The notes under the pieces: model-generated
The model's input: the letters and a program-made list of their open reading frames with translations, nothing else
Database searches by the model: none
Told to the model about the DNA's origin: nothing
Part shown: positions 1 through 8,647 of the stretch, one piece after another
Position numbering within the stretch: the first letter of the stretch is position 1
Layout: each line of letters begins with the position of its first letter
Made by a program: the position numbers and the translations under genes
DNA from: Paraburkholderia piptadeniae
Lineage (GTDB): Bacteria > Pseudomonadota > Gammaproteobacteria > Burkholderiales > Burkholderiaceae
Assembly: GCF_900007165.1 (NCBI RefSeq)
Contig: NZ_CYGY02000017.1
Coordinates: forward strand, 1-64,000
DNA length: 64,000 nt
Reading direction: 5' to 3'

Positions 1-16
1 TAAGTGGATAGCCCTT

Positions 17-2257
17 ATGGATATACAGTATGCGTCGCCTTCACTTCCCGACCCGCCAATCGTGCTTTCCGTCGCCGATTCCCTGTCTTCATCGCCGTCA
101 GCCGCGACAGGCTCGCCCGAGCAGGCGGCCGCCGCCGACTGGCTCGCGAAGCTCAACGACGCCCAGCGCGAAGCCGTCGAATACGGCACGGAAGACGTTG
201 CGCGTCCGGCGGGCGCACTGCTCGTCATCGCGGGCGCGGGTTCGGGCAAGACCAATACGCTTGCTCATCGCGTCGCGAACCTCGTCGTGAAGGGCGCCGA
301 TCCGCGCCGCATTCTGTTGCTCACGTTTTCGCGCCGCGCCGCGCTCGAAATGACCCGGCGAGTGACCCGCATCGCCGGCGCGGCGCTCGGCACGCGCGCT
401 GCGCTCGCGCAGGGGCTGACATGGTCAGGCACGTTCCATAGCGTCGGCGCGCGGCTGTTGCGCGAGTACGCGGATCTGATCGGCCTGTCGCCAACATTTA
501 CGATCAACGACCGCGAAGATTCTGCCGATCTGATGAATCTCGTGCGCCACGAACTCGGCTTCTCGGCGAAGGAAAAGCGCTTTCCGTCGAAGTCGGTGTG
601 CTTCACGATCTATTCGCGTGTCGTCAACACGGGCGCTTCGCTGGCCAATGTGCTCAATGGCGCGTTCCCGTGGTGCCGCGAGTGGGAAGCCGACCTGCGC
701 GCGCTCTTTGCCGCCTACGTCGACGCGAAGCAGAAGCAGAGCGTGCTCGACTACGACGATCTGCTGCTCTACTGGTCGCACATGGCGGCGGAGCCCGCGA
801 TCGCCGCCGATCTGTCCGGTCGCTTCGATCACGTGCTCGTCGACGAGTATCAGGACACCAACCGGCTGCAGGCGTCGATCCTGCTTGCGCTTAAGCCTGA
901 TGGGCGCGGACTGACCGTGGTCGGCGACGACGCGCAATCGATCTATTCGTTTCGCGGCGCGACCGTGCGCAACATTCTCGATTTCCCGGCGCACTTCGAT
1001 CCGCCCGCCAAGCAGGTCACGCTCGAGCACAACTATCGCTCGACGCAGCCGATCCTCGAAGCGTCGAATGCGGTGATCGGCCTCGCCAGCGAGCGCTACA
1101 CGAAGAATCTGTGGACCGACAAGGCGTCGGCGCAGCGCCCGCATCTCGTTACCGTCGCCGACGATGCCGACCAGGCGCGCTACATCGTCGAGCAGGTGCT
1201 GGCCGCGCGCGAGGCGGGCATGAAGCTTAAGGCGCAGGCCGTGCTGTTCCGCGCCGCGCACCACAGCGCCGCGCTCGAAATCGAGCTGACGCGGCGCAAT
1301 ATCCCTTTCGTGAAGTTCGGCGGCCTGAAGTTTCTCGATTCCGTCCACGTGAAGGACGTGCTGGCCGTGCTGCGCTGGGCTGAGAATCCGCGCGACCGCG
1401 TCGCTGGTTTTCGCGTCGTGCAGTTGCTGCCCGGCGTCGGGCCGGCGACGGCCGCGCGCGTGCTCGACGACATCGCCTCGCGCGCCGACTCGCGCGGCTC
1501 CAGCGGCGGCACGCTGGATGCCGCGCACGGCGTTTCGCATTGCACGGCCAACGCGCTCGCCGCCTTTGCGCCGCCGGCGCGCGCGCTCGAAGACTGGCAT
1601 CCGTTCGTCGCGCTGATGTCGTCGGTATGCGCGCGGCAGACGCCGTGGCCCGCCGAGTTCGAGATGGTGCGCCGCTGGTACGAGCCGCATCTCGAACGCA
1701 ATCACGAGGACGCGTCGATTCGCCAGGCCGATCTCGTGCAGATGGAGAGCATCGCGGGCACCTACGCGTCGCGCGAGCGCTTCCTGACCGAGCTGACGCT
1801 CGATCCGCCCGACGCCACCAGCGACGAGTCCGGCGTTCCGCTGATCGACGAGGATTATCTGATCCTGTCCACCATCCATTCGGCGAAAGGGCAGGAGTGG
1901 CGCAACGTGTTCGTGCTCAATGGCGTCGACGGCTGCATTCCGTCCGATCTCGGCACGGGCAGCGAAGAGGAAATCGACGAGGAGCGGCGCCTGCTGTACG
2001 TCGCGATGACGCGCGCGAAGGAAGACCTGCACATCGTGATGCCGCAGCGGTTCTACGTGCACAACCAGACGCATCTCGGCGACCGGCACGTGTGGGCGTC
2101 GCGCACGCGCTTCATTCCGCCGCATCTGTTGCCGCTGTTCGACCCGCATGCATGGCCGCCCGCGCCCGTCGTGACGGCGCCGTCGCCTGCGGGGCTCGCG
2201 GCCGCCGCGCAGGCCAAAATAGAAATCGCGGCGAAGCTCAGAAAGATGTGGGACTGA
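17..2257 (+). CDS. ATP-dependent DNA helicase, UvrD/Rep (SF1A) family
   Basis: A 746-residue superfamily 1A 3'-5' DNA helicase that unwinds DNA using ATP. Visible motifs in order: Walker A GAGSGKT (about residue 73), the DEYQDTN Walker B/motif II, VGDDAQSIYSFRG (motif III), a NYRS motif IV, STIHSAKGQEW (motif V) and LLYVAMTRAKE (motif VI). About 50 residues precede the helicase core and look disordered. The frame starts 16 bases into the window; a TAA at bases 1-3 could end a preceding gene, and the ribosome site cannot be judged. It is one of several UvrD-like helicases usual in these genomes, so I do not assign uvrD or rep. The family is certain; the in vivo role (repair or replication restart) is not. 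Confidence 0.9.
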   Translation: MDIQYASPSLPDPPIVLSVADSLSSSPSAATGSPEQAAAADWLAKLNDAQREAVEYGTEDVARPAGALLVIAGAGSGKTNTLAHRVANLVVKGADPRRILLLTFSRRAALEMTRRVTRIAGAALGTRAALAQGLTWSGTFHSVGARLLREYADLIGLSPTFTINDREDSADLMNLVRHELGFSAKEKRFPSKSVCFTIYSRVVNTGASLANVLNGAFPWCREWEADLRALFAAYVDAKQKQSVLDYDDLLLYWSHMAAEPAIAADLSGRFDHVLVDEYQDTNRLQASILLALKPDGRGLTVVGDDAQSIYSFRGATVRNILDFPAHFDPPAKQVTLEHNYRSTQPILEASNAVIGLASERYTKNLWTDKASAQRPHLVTVADDADQARYIVEQVLAAREAGMKLKAQAVLFRAAHHSAALEIELTRRNIPFVKFGGLKFLDSVHVKDVLAVLRWAENPRDRVAGFRVVQLLPGVGPATAARVLDDIASRADSRGSSGGTLDAAHGVSHCTANALAAFAPPARALEDWHPFVALMSSVCARQTPWPAEFEMVRRWYEPHLERNHEDASIRQADLVQMESIAGTYASRERFLTELTLDPPDATSDESGVPLIDEDYLILSTIHSAKGQEWRNVFVLNGVDGCIPSDLGTGSEEEIDEERRLLYVAMTRAKEDLHIVMPQRFYVHNQTHLGDRHVWASRTRFIPPHLLPLFDPHAWPPAPVVTAPSPAGLAAAAQAKIEIAAKLRKMWD

Positions 2258-2318
2258 GCTTGCCGCGATGCGGGTGAGGCCGTGACGACGCGCGGCGTTG
2301 CCGTCGCGCGAAAGCCGC

Positions 2319-3083
2319 CTAGCGTGACTGCCGCTGTTGCTGCTGCGGCCTGGGCGGCGGCATGAAGAAGTTGCGCAGCCACGCCGCAAGCCGCGTGAAT
2401 ACGTCGTACGGCTCTTCGACGAAAATTTCCGGCTTCAGGAGCCGCAGATACTCCATGATCTGCTGCGCTTCCTGCTTCTGGAACGAGCCGTGCGAAATGC
2501 CCAGGCGCAACAGGCCGCGCAGTTCGCCGAGCTTTTCGCGCGCCGAGCTGCCGACACTCGTCTCGCACGCGACCTTCGCCTCGTAGACCCGCTGACGCAG
2601 CGATTCGGCGAGACGCCACGCGGGCGTCTGCATCACTTCCTCGAGCGCCTGGATATCCTGCGCCGCCGACTTGATCTGCGCGGCAAGCGGGTCGACCAGC
2701 GCAGGCGCGCCTTCCGCTTCCTTGACGATCGCGGCCGCCCATTCGCGGCTCTGCTTGGCCAGCTCTTCCGGCGTCCACTCGGAGCGCGCAGCAAAGCCGA
2801 AACCGAACTCGCTCGCCTGCTTCATCAGGATCGCGACGACGTCCGGAAACTCCTTGTCCAGCGTGCGTTTCGCCCATGCGTACTGACCGCCCTGCAGCAT
2901 CCGCTGCACGGCGTGCTCGGTCAGCGGCACCATGTTGTCGAGGAGCTTGGCGCGCAGAAAATCCTCGAACGATGGCGTCGCGAACTGCGGGTCCAGCTTG
3001 AGCGAGACCCGCACGAACGCCTCGAAATCCTTTCGCAAGGATGCGAGCGTTTCGTCCTTGATGTGAAGGGTAATCTGACCCAT
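2319..3083 (-). CDS. Uncharacterised alpha-helical protein (254 aa)
   Basis: I do not recognise this family. The start chosen opens MGQITLHIKDETLASL; the frame stays open further upstream, but that part is Arg/Pro/Ala-rich and looks like non-coding GC-rich DNA. The protein is soluble in appearance, mostly helical, with charged heptad-like stretches in the middle (around residues 110-200) and a proline/glutamine-rich C-terminus (PPPRPQQQQRQSR). It has no signal peptide, membrane segment or recognisable catalytic motif. It lies 227 bases beyond azlD on the same strand and ends convergently against the helicase gene, with about 60 bases between. Codon use matches the neighbours, so it is probably a real conserved gene of unknown role. 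Confidence 0.7.
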   Translation of the reverse strand: MGQITLHIKDETLASLRKDFEAFVRVSLKLDPQFATPSFEDFLRAKLLDNMVPLTEHAVQRMLQGGQYAWAKRTLDKEFPDVVAILMKQASEFGFGFAARSEWTPEELAKQSREWAAAIVKEAEGAPALVDPLAAQIKSAAQDIQALEEVMQTPAWRLAESLRQRVYEAKVACETSVGSSAREKLGELRGLLRLGISHGSFQKQEAQQIMEYLRLLKPEIFVEEPYDVFTRLAAWLRNFFMPPPRPQQQQRQSR

Positions 3084-3310
3084 TTCTTGTCCCGTTTCGT
3101 CGACCGCGCGGACGCCGTCGAGGCGTTCGTCCCTGTGCCGCCGCCCCCGTGCGCTGGCGGCACCGATGTCCGGCGCGGTTCGGCCCGGCATGCCGGCCGG
3201 GCGTCGGCAGACGCGGCCTGGCTCGCGGGCCACGAGTGTTTATCGGCGGATTGAAAGGGAACTTGAGGGCGCGCGCCGTCCGGGCAAACGGCGCGCGTAC
3301 GGCGGCGAGA

Positions 3311-3634
3311 TCACTTCAGGACGACGCCCTGCCACAGGAAGAACACGGCGAGGCCGACGGCAATGGTCAGCAGCGGCCGGCGCGTGAGCGCGCTGACGGC
3401 GACGGCCGCGAGCGCGCCGACGAGTTGCGGGTTGCGCCAGGTCAATTCGGCTTCCGCGCCGTGCGGCGAGACGGCCATCGGCACGATGATCGCCGTCAGC
3501 ACGGTGACGGGCACGAAGCCGAGCGCGGTGCGCACGAGCGGCGGAAACACGATGCGGTCGCCGAGCACGAACACGGCGGCGCGGATCAGCCATGTGATGA
3601 CGGCCATGCCGAGAATCAGAATCACATAGTTCAT
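3311..3634 (-). CDS. azlD: AzlD-family small subunit of branched-chain amino acid exporter
   Basis: A 107-residue hydrophobic protein with three to four membrane segments, the usual size for AzlD/YgaH. In this family the small AzlD protein works with the larger AzlC in the inner membrane to export branched-chain amino acids and analogues such as azaleucine. Its ATG overlaps the stop codon of the upstream azlC by four bases (ATGA), typical of translationally coupled AzlC-AzlD pairs. The next gene on the strand is 227 bases away, so the transport unit probably ends here. The assignment rests on size, hydrophobicity and position next to AzlC; the substrate is inferred from the family. Confidence 0.85.
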   Translation of the reverse strand: MNYVILILGMAVITWLIRAAVFVLGDRIVFPPLVRTALGFVPVTVLTAIIVPMAVSPHGAEAELTWRNPQLVGALAAVAVSALTRRPLLTIAVGLAVFFLWQGVVLK

Positions 3635-4371
3635 TGCGAGACCTCCGCCGTGCGGGTGCGCTGCAGCGCCGGCAATGACAGCAGCACGCCGACAGCGACG
3701 CCCGCGAATACGGCGCCCAGCAGGCCGAGCTTGTACGGCCAGTCCTGCCAGAAGAACGCGAGCGCGCCGGCCGTGGCCGCCGCAGCCAGATAACGCACGG
3801 CGACGAGCTGCGGCACGACGATCGCGATGAACGTCGCGACCATCGCGAAATCGAGCCCGAGCGACTGGAGGCCGGGGAACGCCGCGCCGAACAGCAGGCC
3901 GACTAGCGTCCAGACCTGCCAGTTGACGTACATCGACAGACCCGAGCCCAGGAAGTAGTAAGGACCGACCGAGCCGGGCGGATGCAGCCGGTAATGCGCC
4001 CACGCGACGGCGAACACTTCGTCGGTAAGCAGGCCGCCGAGCGCCCAGCGCCAGCGCGACGGCAGATGCGACACATACGGCGCGAGCGTCGCGCTGTAGA
4101 GGACGTGACGGGCGTTCACGACGAGCGTCGTCGCCCAGACGACGGCATAGCTCGCATGGCCCGCAATCAGACCGAGCGCGATGAACTGTGCCGAGCCGGC
4201 GAATACGATCAGCGACATCAGCTGGCCGTGCCACAGATGCAACGGGCCGGATGCGACGAGCGTGCCGAAGATGACGCCGAACGGCGCCGCGCCGACGATC
4301 ATCGGGATCGTGTCGCGCGCGCCCGCCATCAGTTCCTTGAGCCGGTGAATGGGTTGTGCTGGGTGAGTCAA
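3631..4371 (-). CDS. azlC: AzlC-family amino acid permease (large exporter subunit)
   Basis: AzlC/YgaZ-type inner-membrane protein, about 246 residues, exporting branched-chain amino acids together with AzlD. It shows the family pattern: an N-terminal GARDTIPMIVGAAPFGVIFG segment, FAGSAQFIALGL, VVNARHVLYSA and a late GLLTDEVFA motif, with five to six hydrophobic segments. The start is taken as TTG at 4371 because a perfect GAGGAG lies six bases before it; an ATG 27 bases upstream has no ribosome site and would place that GAGGAG inside the coding region. azlD follows with a 4-base overlap. The AraC-type gene just upstream on the same strand is a plausible regulator (inference from adjacency). 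Confidence 0.87.
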   Translation of the reverse strand: MTHPAQPIHRLKELMAGARDTIPMIVGAAPFGVIFGTLVASGPLHLWHGQLMSLIVFAGSAQFIALGLIAGHASYAVVWATTLVVNARHVLYSATLAPYVSHLPSRWRWALGGLLTDEVFAVAWAHYRLHPPGSVGPYYFLGSGLSMYVNWQVWTLVGLLFGAAFPGLQSLGLDFAMVATFIAIVVPQLVAVRYLAAAATAGALAFFWQDWPYKLGLLGAVFAGVAVGVLLSLPALQRTRTAEVSQ

Positions 4372-4377
4372 TCTTTT

Positions 4378-4383
4378 CTCCTC
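4378..4383 (-). promoter_or_regulatory. Ribosome-binding site deciding the azlC start
   Basis: GAGGAG on the minus strand, six bases upstream of a TTG codon. Its position favours the TTG start of azlC over the in-frame ATG at 4398. Confidence 0.6.
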
Positions 4384-4612
4384 GATACGGCCGAGCATAG
4401 CCGCGCGAGGGGCGGGCCGGCTTGTACGTTCTTGCGCTGCGTTTGCCTTTGTCTTTGCCTTCGCGGCGAGCGTTTGGGCTTGCGCTTGTATTCGGGCTTG
4501 CGTTTGCGGCGCGCGTTCTGCTGCGCTCGCGGGTGGCTTGCGGACGCGTGGTTGTCGCGCGGGATTCTAGCGGTGCGAGTCGCACTTGCACGCGTTAGCG
4601 CGTGCGACGCTA

Positions 4613-5440
4613 TCAGGACGACTGCCAGCGGCCCGGCGGCACGCCGAACATGCGGCGAAAATGGCGCGTGAAGTGACTCTGATCGGTAAAGCCGCTTGCC
4701 GCCGCGACGTCCGCTACCGACGCGCCCGCGCGCAATGGCGCCAGCGAGCGCTGCAAGCGGATCTGGTTGCGCCACGCGTGCGGCGGGAGCCCCGTCGCGC
4801 GCGTGAAGAGGCGTGCCGCGTGAAACGGCGACAGGCCAACGGCATCGGCCAGTTCGGCGAGCTTGAGCGGCGCGGCAAGGTCGCCTGTGAGCTGTTCCTT
4901 CATCGTGGCGACGCGGGTATCCGCAGCGTTGTGCTGCGGGGTGTCGGCGCGGGTGCGGCCGTAGCGGACGAGCAGCGTCGACAGCGCGTCGAGCATCGCG
5001 GTTTCCGCAGCGAGGGGATCGTCGTTCGATTCGAGCAGCCGGTGCGCGCGAGCGAGCCGAACGGCGAGGTCCGGATCACGGATCACGTCGGCGTCGAACC
5101 ACGGCAGCGGCTGCGCGCGGCCCGCGATGTCTTCGGCGAGCGCATGGATGAAATCGACGGGCGCGTACAACACGCGATAACGCCAGCCTTCGTCGATTGC
5201 CCGCGAGCCGGTGTGCACTTCGCCGGGGTTGATCACGGGCACGCTGCCCGCCTCGGCGACGTAATGCGAGCCTTGATACCGATAGGTTTCCGCACCCGCT
5301 TCGATGACGGGGATCGTGTACGCGTCGTGCCAGTGCGGCGTGAACTCGTGATCGTGATATTCGGCCGTGAGCAGATCCGCGCCGGGCAAAAGCGGCGTGC
5401 GCCAGTAGCGGGCGTTATCGCGGAAGCGGGTCGAAGTCAT
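4613..5440 (-). CDS. AraC-family transcriptional regulator
   Basis: A 275-residue regulator. Residues about 15-150 form a cupin-like AraC sensor domain (HDHEFTPHWHDAYTIPVIEAG, the His-rich beta-strand pattern of this domain). Residues about 175-275 form the AraC DNA-binding domain with two helix-turn-helix units, LAELADAVGLSPFHAARLF and VADVAAASGFTDQSHFTRHF, ending in a typical FGVPPGRW tail. It sits upstream of azlCD on the same strand, separated by 241 bases of low-complexity DNA. AraC-type genes of this kind are often found next to AzlCD exporters, so control of that exporter is likely. The ligand is unknown. Confidence 0.88.
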   Translation of the reverse strand: MTSTRFRDNARYWRTPLLPGADLLTAEYHDHEFTPHWHDAYTIPVIEAGAETYRYQGSHYVAEAGSVPVINPGEVHTGSRAIDEGWRYRVLYAPVDFIHALAEDIAGRAQPLPWFDADVIRDPDLAVRLARAHRLLESNDDPLAAETAMLDALSTLLVRYGRTRADTPQHNAADTRVATMKEQLTGDLAAPLKLAELADAVGLSPFHAARLFTRATGLPPHAWRNQIRLQRSLAPLRAGASVADVAAASGFTDQSHFTRHFRRMFGVPPGRWQSS

Positions 5441-5499
5441 GATCGATGTCCGGGTGGACCTGCCAGTTTACCGCGCATCGCGTGCCGCGGTCCGCTGCG

Positions 5500-6006
5500 T
5501 CAGCGGACGGGAATCGTCGTGCCGGCGGGCATCGGCACGGCCGTGACGCTGTTTTTCGCGCTGCCCGTCGTGACGCGGTCGCTGTAGGTCATATAGACGA
5601 GCGTGTTGCGCTTCGTGTCGACGACCCGCACCACGTGCAGCGTCTTGAAGATCAGCGACATCCGTTCCGTGAACACGTCGGCCTGTTGCCGCAGCGGTTC
5701 GGGAATCTTGATGGCACCGACCTGACGGCACGCAATCGACGCCTCGGTCGGATCTTCGGCGATGCCCAGCGTCCCTTTGATGCCGCCCGTTCGCGCTCGC
5801 GACACATAGCAGGTGACGCCCTGCACGGCGGGGTCGTCATAGGCTTCGACGACCACGCGGTCCGAGCCGGTGATATGAAAGTTCGTGTTGACGCTGGCGA
5901 CTTCCTCCGCGTGCGCGAGCGGCGCGGACGCGAATGTGGCGAAAGCGGCGGACGTGGCGAAGGTGACGGCGCGCGCGGCTCGTGCGCAGTGCGGAACGAT
6001 TTTCAT
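5500..6006 (-). CDS. creA: CreA family periplasmic protein
   Basis: A 168-residue CreA-like protein. Residues 1 to about 33 make a Sec signal peptide ending APLAHA, so the mature protein should be periplasmic. The body carries the CreA pattern: a DRVVVEAYDDPAVQGVTCYVSRA stretch with one conserved Cys, then GGIKGTLGIAEDPTEASIACRQVG with the second, consistent with a disulfide. The molecular function of CreA is not established. It is monocistronic here, 59 bases upstream of the AraC-type gene, with the tRNA-Asn genes beyond its 5' side. Confidence 0.85.
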   Translation of the reverse strand: MKIVPHCARAARAVTFATSAAFATFASAPLAHAEEVASVNTNFHITGSDRVVVEAYDDPAVQGVTCYVSRARTGGIKGTLGIAEDPTEASIACRQVGAIKIPEPLRQQADVFTERMSLIFKTLHVVRVVDTKRNTLVYMTYSDRVTTGSAKNSVTAVPMPAGTTIPVR

Positions 6007-6180
6007 CAGGTGACCGGAAGAAATGTGAAGGCAGTCGGGGCGATGGCCCGTGAGTGCGTCATCGTAACCTGGTTGCGTGTGGGGACCGTGGCCGTAAGCG
6101 CTAGCGTGACGGATATCGGACTCGTCGATCGTCGAAGGAGGGCGTTTCCGGGAAAGGACCGTCGAAAAACGATCGCGGAA

Positions 6181-6209
6181 AAGAAAAGGCCCGCACGGAT
6201 GCGGGCCTT
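6181..6209 (-). terminator. Terminator after the promoter-distal tRNA-Asn
   Basis: A perfect 10-bp stem (AAGGCCCGCA / TGCGGGCCTT, 4-base loop) followed on the minus strand by TTTTCTT, just downstream of the tRNA-Asn at 6217-6292. Confidence 0.75.
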
Positions 6210-6216
6210 CGAATTT

Positions 6217-6292
6217 TGGCTCCCCGACCTGGGCTCGAACCAGGGACCTACGGATTAACAGTCCGGCGCTCTACCGACTGAGCTATCGGGGA
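6217..6292 (-). tRNA. tRNA-Asn (anticodon GTT), promoter-distal copy
   Basis: A 76-nt tRNA on the minus strand with encoded CCA. The acceptor stem begins TCCCCGA and pairs with TCGGGGA; the D-arm reads AGCTCAGTCGGTAGAGC; the anticodon stem-loop is CGGACTGTTAATCCG, giving GTT; the T-arm contains GGTTCGAGCCC. It is identical in all 76 bases to the copy at 6356-6431. Confidence 0.96.
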
Positions 6293-6317
6293 ACAGCAAT
6301 ACAACGTGTCACTACAT

Positions 6318-6347
6318 AAAAAAGCCCGTTGTGGTTAACGGGCCTTT
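6318..6347 (-). terminator. Terminator-like hairpin between the two tRNA-Asn genes
   Basis: On the minus strand AAAGGCCCGTT pairs with AACGGGCTTT (one bulged G) and is followed by a run of T. It lies between two tRNA genes that share only one visible promoter, so it is either an attenuator or the end of the first unit. Confidence 0.6.
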
Positions 6348-6355
6348 GCAATTCT

Positions 6356-6431
6356 TGGCTCCCCGACCTGGGCTCGAACCAGGGACCTACGGATTAACAG
6401 TCCGGCGCTCTACCGACTGAGCTATCGGGGA
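6356..6431 (-). tRNA. tRNA-Asn (anticodon GTT), promoter-proximal copy
   Basis: A 76-nt tRNA-Asn on the minus strand with encoded CCA, identical to the copy at 6217-6292. It follows a near-consensus sigma-70 promoter whose -10 lies 23 bases from its 5' end, so the precursor leader must be short. Confidence 0.96.
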
Positions 6432-6453
6432 ACAACAACAGCAGAGAAGGGAA

Positions 6454-6482
6454 ATTGTAGGAGGTGGAGCAGAAGCTGTCAA
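6454..6482 (-). promoter_or_regulatory. Sigma-70 promoter of the tRNA-Asn genes
   Basis: On the minus strand the -35 is TTGACA (6482-6477), the spacer is 17 bases, and the -10 is TACAAT (6459-6454): eleven of twelve consensus bases. No comparable promoter is visible in the 63 bases before the second tRNA-Asn. Confidence 0.75.
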
Positions 6483-6547
6483 TACCCGTGATTCATCTCA
6501 ATATAATTCGACTGATCCGGACAGGAGCGACAGGTCTGCTGCGGAGA

Positions 6548-6871
6548 TCAACGCTCGAGCAGCGAGAGCTTATCCTTCACGTCCTTGAATTCGTCGGCTT
6601 CGGGCAGCGGCGCCTTGGTCTTCGTGATGCTCGGCCATGCCTTCGCCAGCTCGGCGTTCAACGGCGTGAAGTGCTGCTGGTCGCCAGGCACGTCCTCTTC
6701 GGCGTAGATCGCATTCACCGGGCACTCCGCAACGCACACAGCGCAGTCGATGCACTCGTCCGGGTCAATCGCGAGGAAGTTGGGACCTTCGCGAAAGCAG
6801 TCCACCGGGCACACATCGACGCAGTCGGTATAGCGGCACTTGATGCAGCTTTCGGTCACAACGTGAGTCAT
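6548..6871 (-). CDS. fdxA: Seven-iron ferredoxin FdxA ([3Fe-4S][4Fe-4S])
   Basis: A 107-residue cytoplasmic electron carrier of the Azotobacter ferredoxin I type. Cys9, Cys17 and Cys21 with Cys50 match the [3Fe-4S] ligands; Cys25 with Cys40, Cys43 and Cys46 (CIDCAVC) match the [4Fe-4S] ligands; the extra Cys12 corresponds to the free Cys11 of that family. The C-terminal 50 residues are the usual charged helical extension of long FdxA proteins. A CAGGAG ribosome site precedes the ATG. It is monocistronic and divergent from pncB; redox partners cannot be told from the context. Confidence 0.95.
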   Translation of the reverse strand: MTHVVTESCIKCRYTDCVDVCPVDCFREGPNFLAIDPDECIDCAVCVAECPVNAIYAEEDVPGDQQHFTPLNAELAKAWPSITKTKAPLPEADEFKDVKDKLSLLER

Positions 6872-7222
6872 TCAGGCAACTCCTGCAAACGATATCTTTT
6901 GGTAGTGGGGGAGATGGCAAGACGCCAAAAGCGTTATTGTAACGTAACGTCAAGTAGTGCATACGCGATCGCCGTCGGGGCTTTTATATCGTTTGGTGAT
7001 TAGTTTATGGCGGGCGGATTCGCGCCGAACGCGCCTTGCCGCCGCCCGCCGGCTGTGCCGCAGTGGAGCAACGGCCGGCGCGCATTCGGGTAACATGCGA
7101 CAGCGTCTTCGCGAGCTCCCCCGTTTTGCGCGAGGCTCGCAGCGCATACGGAGTACGAAAATGGGCGAGGGCGCACGAGGCCCGACGTCTTCCGTTTTTA
7201 TGCAGTCCCGGTTTGCAAGATC
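6872..7222. other. Intergenic region between divergent fdxA and pncB
   Basis: 351 bases without a credible gene. On the minus strand a TACAAT (6941-6936), overlapping a GTAACGTAACGT tandem, could be the fdxA -10, but I see no good -35. I see no clear pncB promoter and no stable terminator. Confidence 0.5.
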
Positions 7223-8422
7223 ATGATCATTACTTCGCTGCTCGATACCGACCTGTACAAGTTCACGATGATGCAGGTGGTGCTGCATCTCTTCCCGGCC
7301 GCCAACGTCGAATACAAGTTCCGCTGCCGCACGCCGAACGTCGACCTCGTGCCGTACGTCGACGAGATCCGCCGCGAAGTGCGCAAGCTCTGCGAGCTTC
7401 GGTTCAATGAAGGCGAACTCGACTACCTGCGCCAGATGCGCTTCATCAAGAGCGATTTCATCGACTTCCTCGCGCTCTTCCATCTGAACGAGAAGTACAT
7501 TTCGATCACGCCTTCGCCGAAAGGCAACGGGGAAATCGACATCTATATCAAGGGGCCGTGGCTGCATACGATCCTCTTCGAAATTCCCGTGCTCGCGATC
7601 GTCAACGAAGTGTATTTCCGCAACACGCAGCAGCAGCCCGACTACAGCGAAGGACGCGAGCGTCTGCGCGACAAGATCCAGCTGCTCGGCGCGCGCCCCG
7701 AGTTCGCCGATTGCAAGATCGCCGATTACGGCACGCGTCGCCGCTTCTCCGGGCGCTGGCACGAAGAAGTGATCCTCACGCTCAAGGACGGGCTGCGTGA
7801 GCAGTTCGCGGGCACGAGCAACGTGTTCTACGCGATGAAGCACGGCCTCACGCCGCTCGGCACGATGGCGCACGAATACCTGCAGGCCTGCCAGGCGCTC
7901 GGTCCGCGTCTGCGCGATTCGCAGATCTACGGCTTCGAGATGTGGGCGAAGGAATATCGAGGCGACCTCGGCATCGCGTTGTCGGACGTGTATGGCATGA
8001 AGGCGTTCCTCCGTGATTTCGACATGTACTTCTGCAAGCTCTTCGACGGCGCGCGCCACGATTCCGGCGACCCGTTCGACTGGGGCGAGCGCCTTATCGC
8101 CCACTACGAAGCGAACCGTTGCGACCCGCGCACGAAGGTGCTCGTGTTCTCCGACGCACTCGACATCCCGAAGGTGCTGCAGCTGTACGAACGCTTTCGC
8201 GGCCGATGCAAGCTCGCGTTCGGCGTCGGCACGAATCTCACCAACGACCTCGGCTACAACCCGCTGCAGATCGTCATCAAGATGGTCAAGTGCAACGGCC
8301 AGCCGGTGGCGAAACTGTCGGACTCGCCGGGCAAGAACATGTGCGAAGACAAGGCGTATCTGGCCTATCTCCGGCAAGTGTTCGGCATCGAGCAGCCCGC
8401 CGAGGAAGAAGTCGGCAAGTAA
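7223..8422 (+). CDS. pncB: Nicotinate phosphoribosyltransferase
   Basis: A 399-residue enzyme of NAD salvage (Preiss-Handler pathway), converting nicotinate and PRPP to nicotinate mononucleotide with ATP hydrolysis. The N-terminus [20 protein letters not shown] is the family signature, DYGTRRRFS marks the active-site strand, [10 protein letters not shown] holds the conserved His-Glu, and [11 protein letters not shown] with the [10 protein letters not shown] region forms the phosphate/PRPP site. Length equals the standard proteobacterial PncB. The start is the ATG opening [10 protein letters not shown]; the following open frame fits exactly. It stands alone, with 225 bases before the next gene. 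Confidence 0.96.
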   Translation: MIITSLLDTDLYKFTMMQVVLHLFPAANVEYKFRCRTPNVDLVPYVDEIRREVRKLCELRFNEGELDYLRQMRFIKSDFIDFLALFHLNEKYISITPSPKGNGEIDIYIKGPWLHTILFEIPVLAIVNEVYFRNTQQQPDYSEGRERLRDKIQLLGARPEFADCKIADYGTRRRFSGRWHEEVILTLKDGLREQFAGTSNVFYAMKHGLTPLGTMAHEYLQACQALGPRLRDSQIYGFEMWAKEYRGDLGIALSDVYGMKAFLRDFDMYFCKLFDGARHDSGDPFDWGERLIAHYEANRCDPRTKVLVFSDALDIPKVLQLYERFRGRCKLAFGVGTNLTNDLGYNPLQIVIKMVKCNGQPVAKLSDSPGKNMCEDKAYLAYLRQVFGIEQPAEEEVGK

Positions 8423-8556
8423 CGCGCGGCCCCTTTCGTGGTTCGTTTCGTGGTTGTGCCGCCGGGTGCATGCAAGCGCATGAAGGCTATTGTCTGTGCT
8501 TCACGCGAGCGCCGCCATTAGCCGTTCGGCCAGGTGTTCGCGCACAGGGCGGCCGG

Positions 8557-8562
8557 TATAAT
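8557..8562 (+). promoter_or_regulatory. Perfect -10 box upstream of the lutC-like gene
   Basis: TATAAT about 85 bases before the ATG of the LutC-like gene. No good -35 hexamer stands 16-18 bases upstream, so this is a tentative promoter. Confidence 0.35.
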
Positions 8563-8647
8563 TCATGGGTCAATGTGCGCAGTGCACGCGCAACCAGTTT
8601 GCGCATTCAACAAGATCGACACGATCACCGGCACGAGGATATGGCTC

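Noticed and set aside
425..2389. Long open frame on the minus strand opposite the helicase gene
   Set aside because: It is an antisense shadow of a GC-rich gene: Arg/Ala/His-heavy composition, no ribosome site and no motifs. The helicase on the plus strand carries all motifs.
3271..3300. GC-rich inverted repeat beyond azlD as a terminator
   Set aside because: The stem is good, but no T-run follows on the minus strand.
4368..4775. Basic open frame between azlC and the AraC gene
   Set aside because: It overlaps the AraC-type gene, consists largely of Arg/Lys/Gln runs from the low-complexity spacer, and has no ribosome site.
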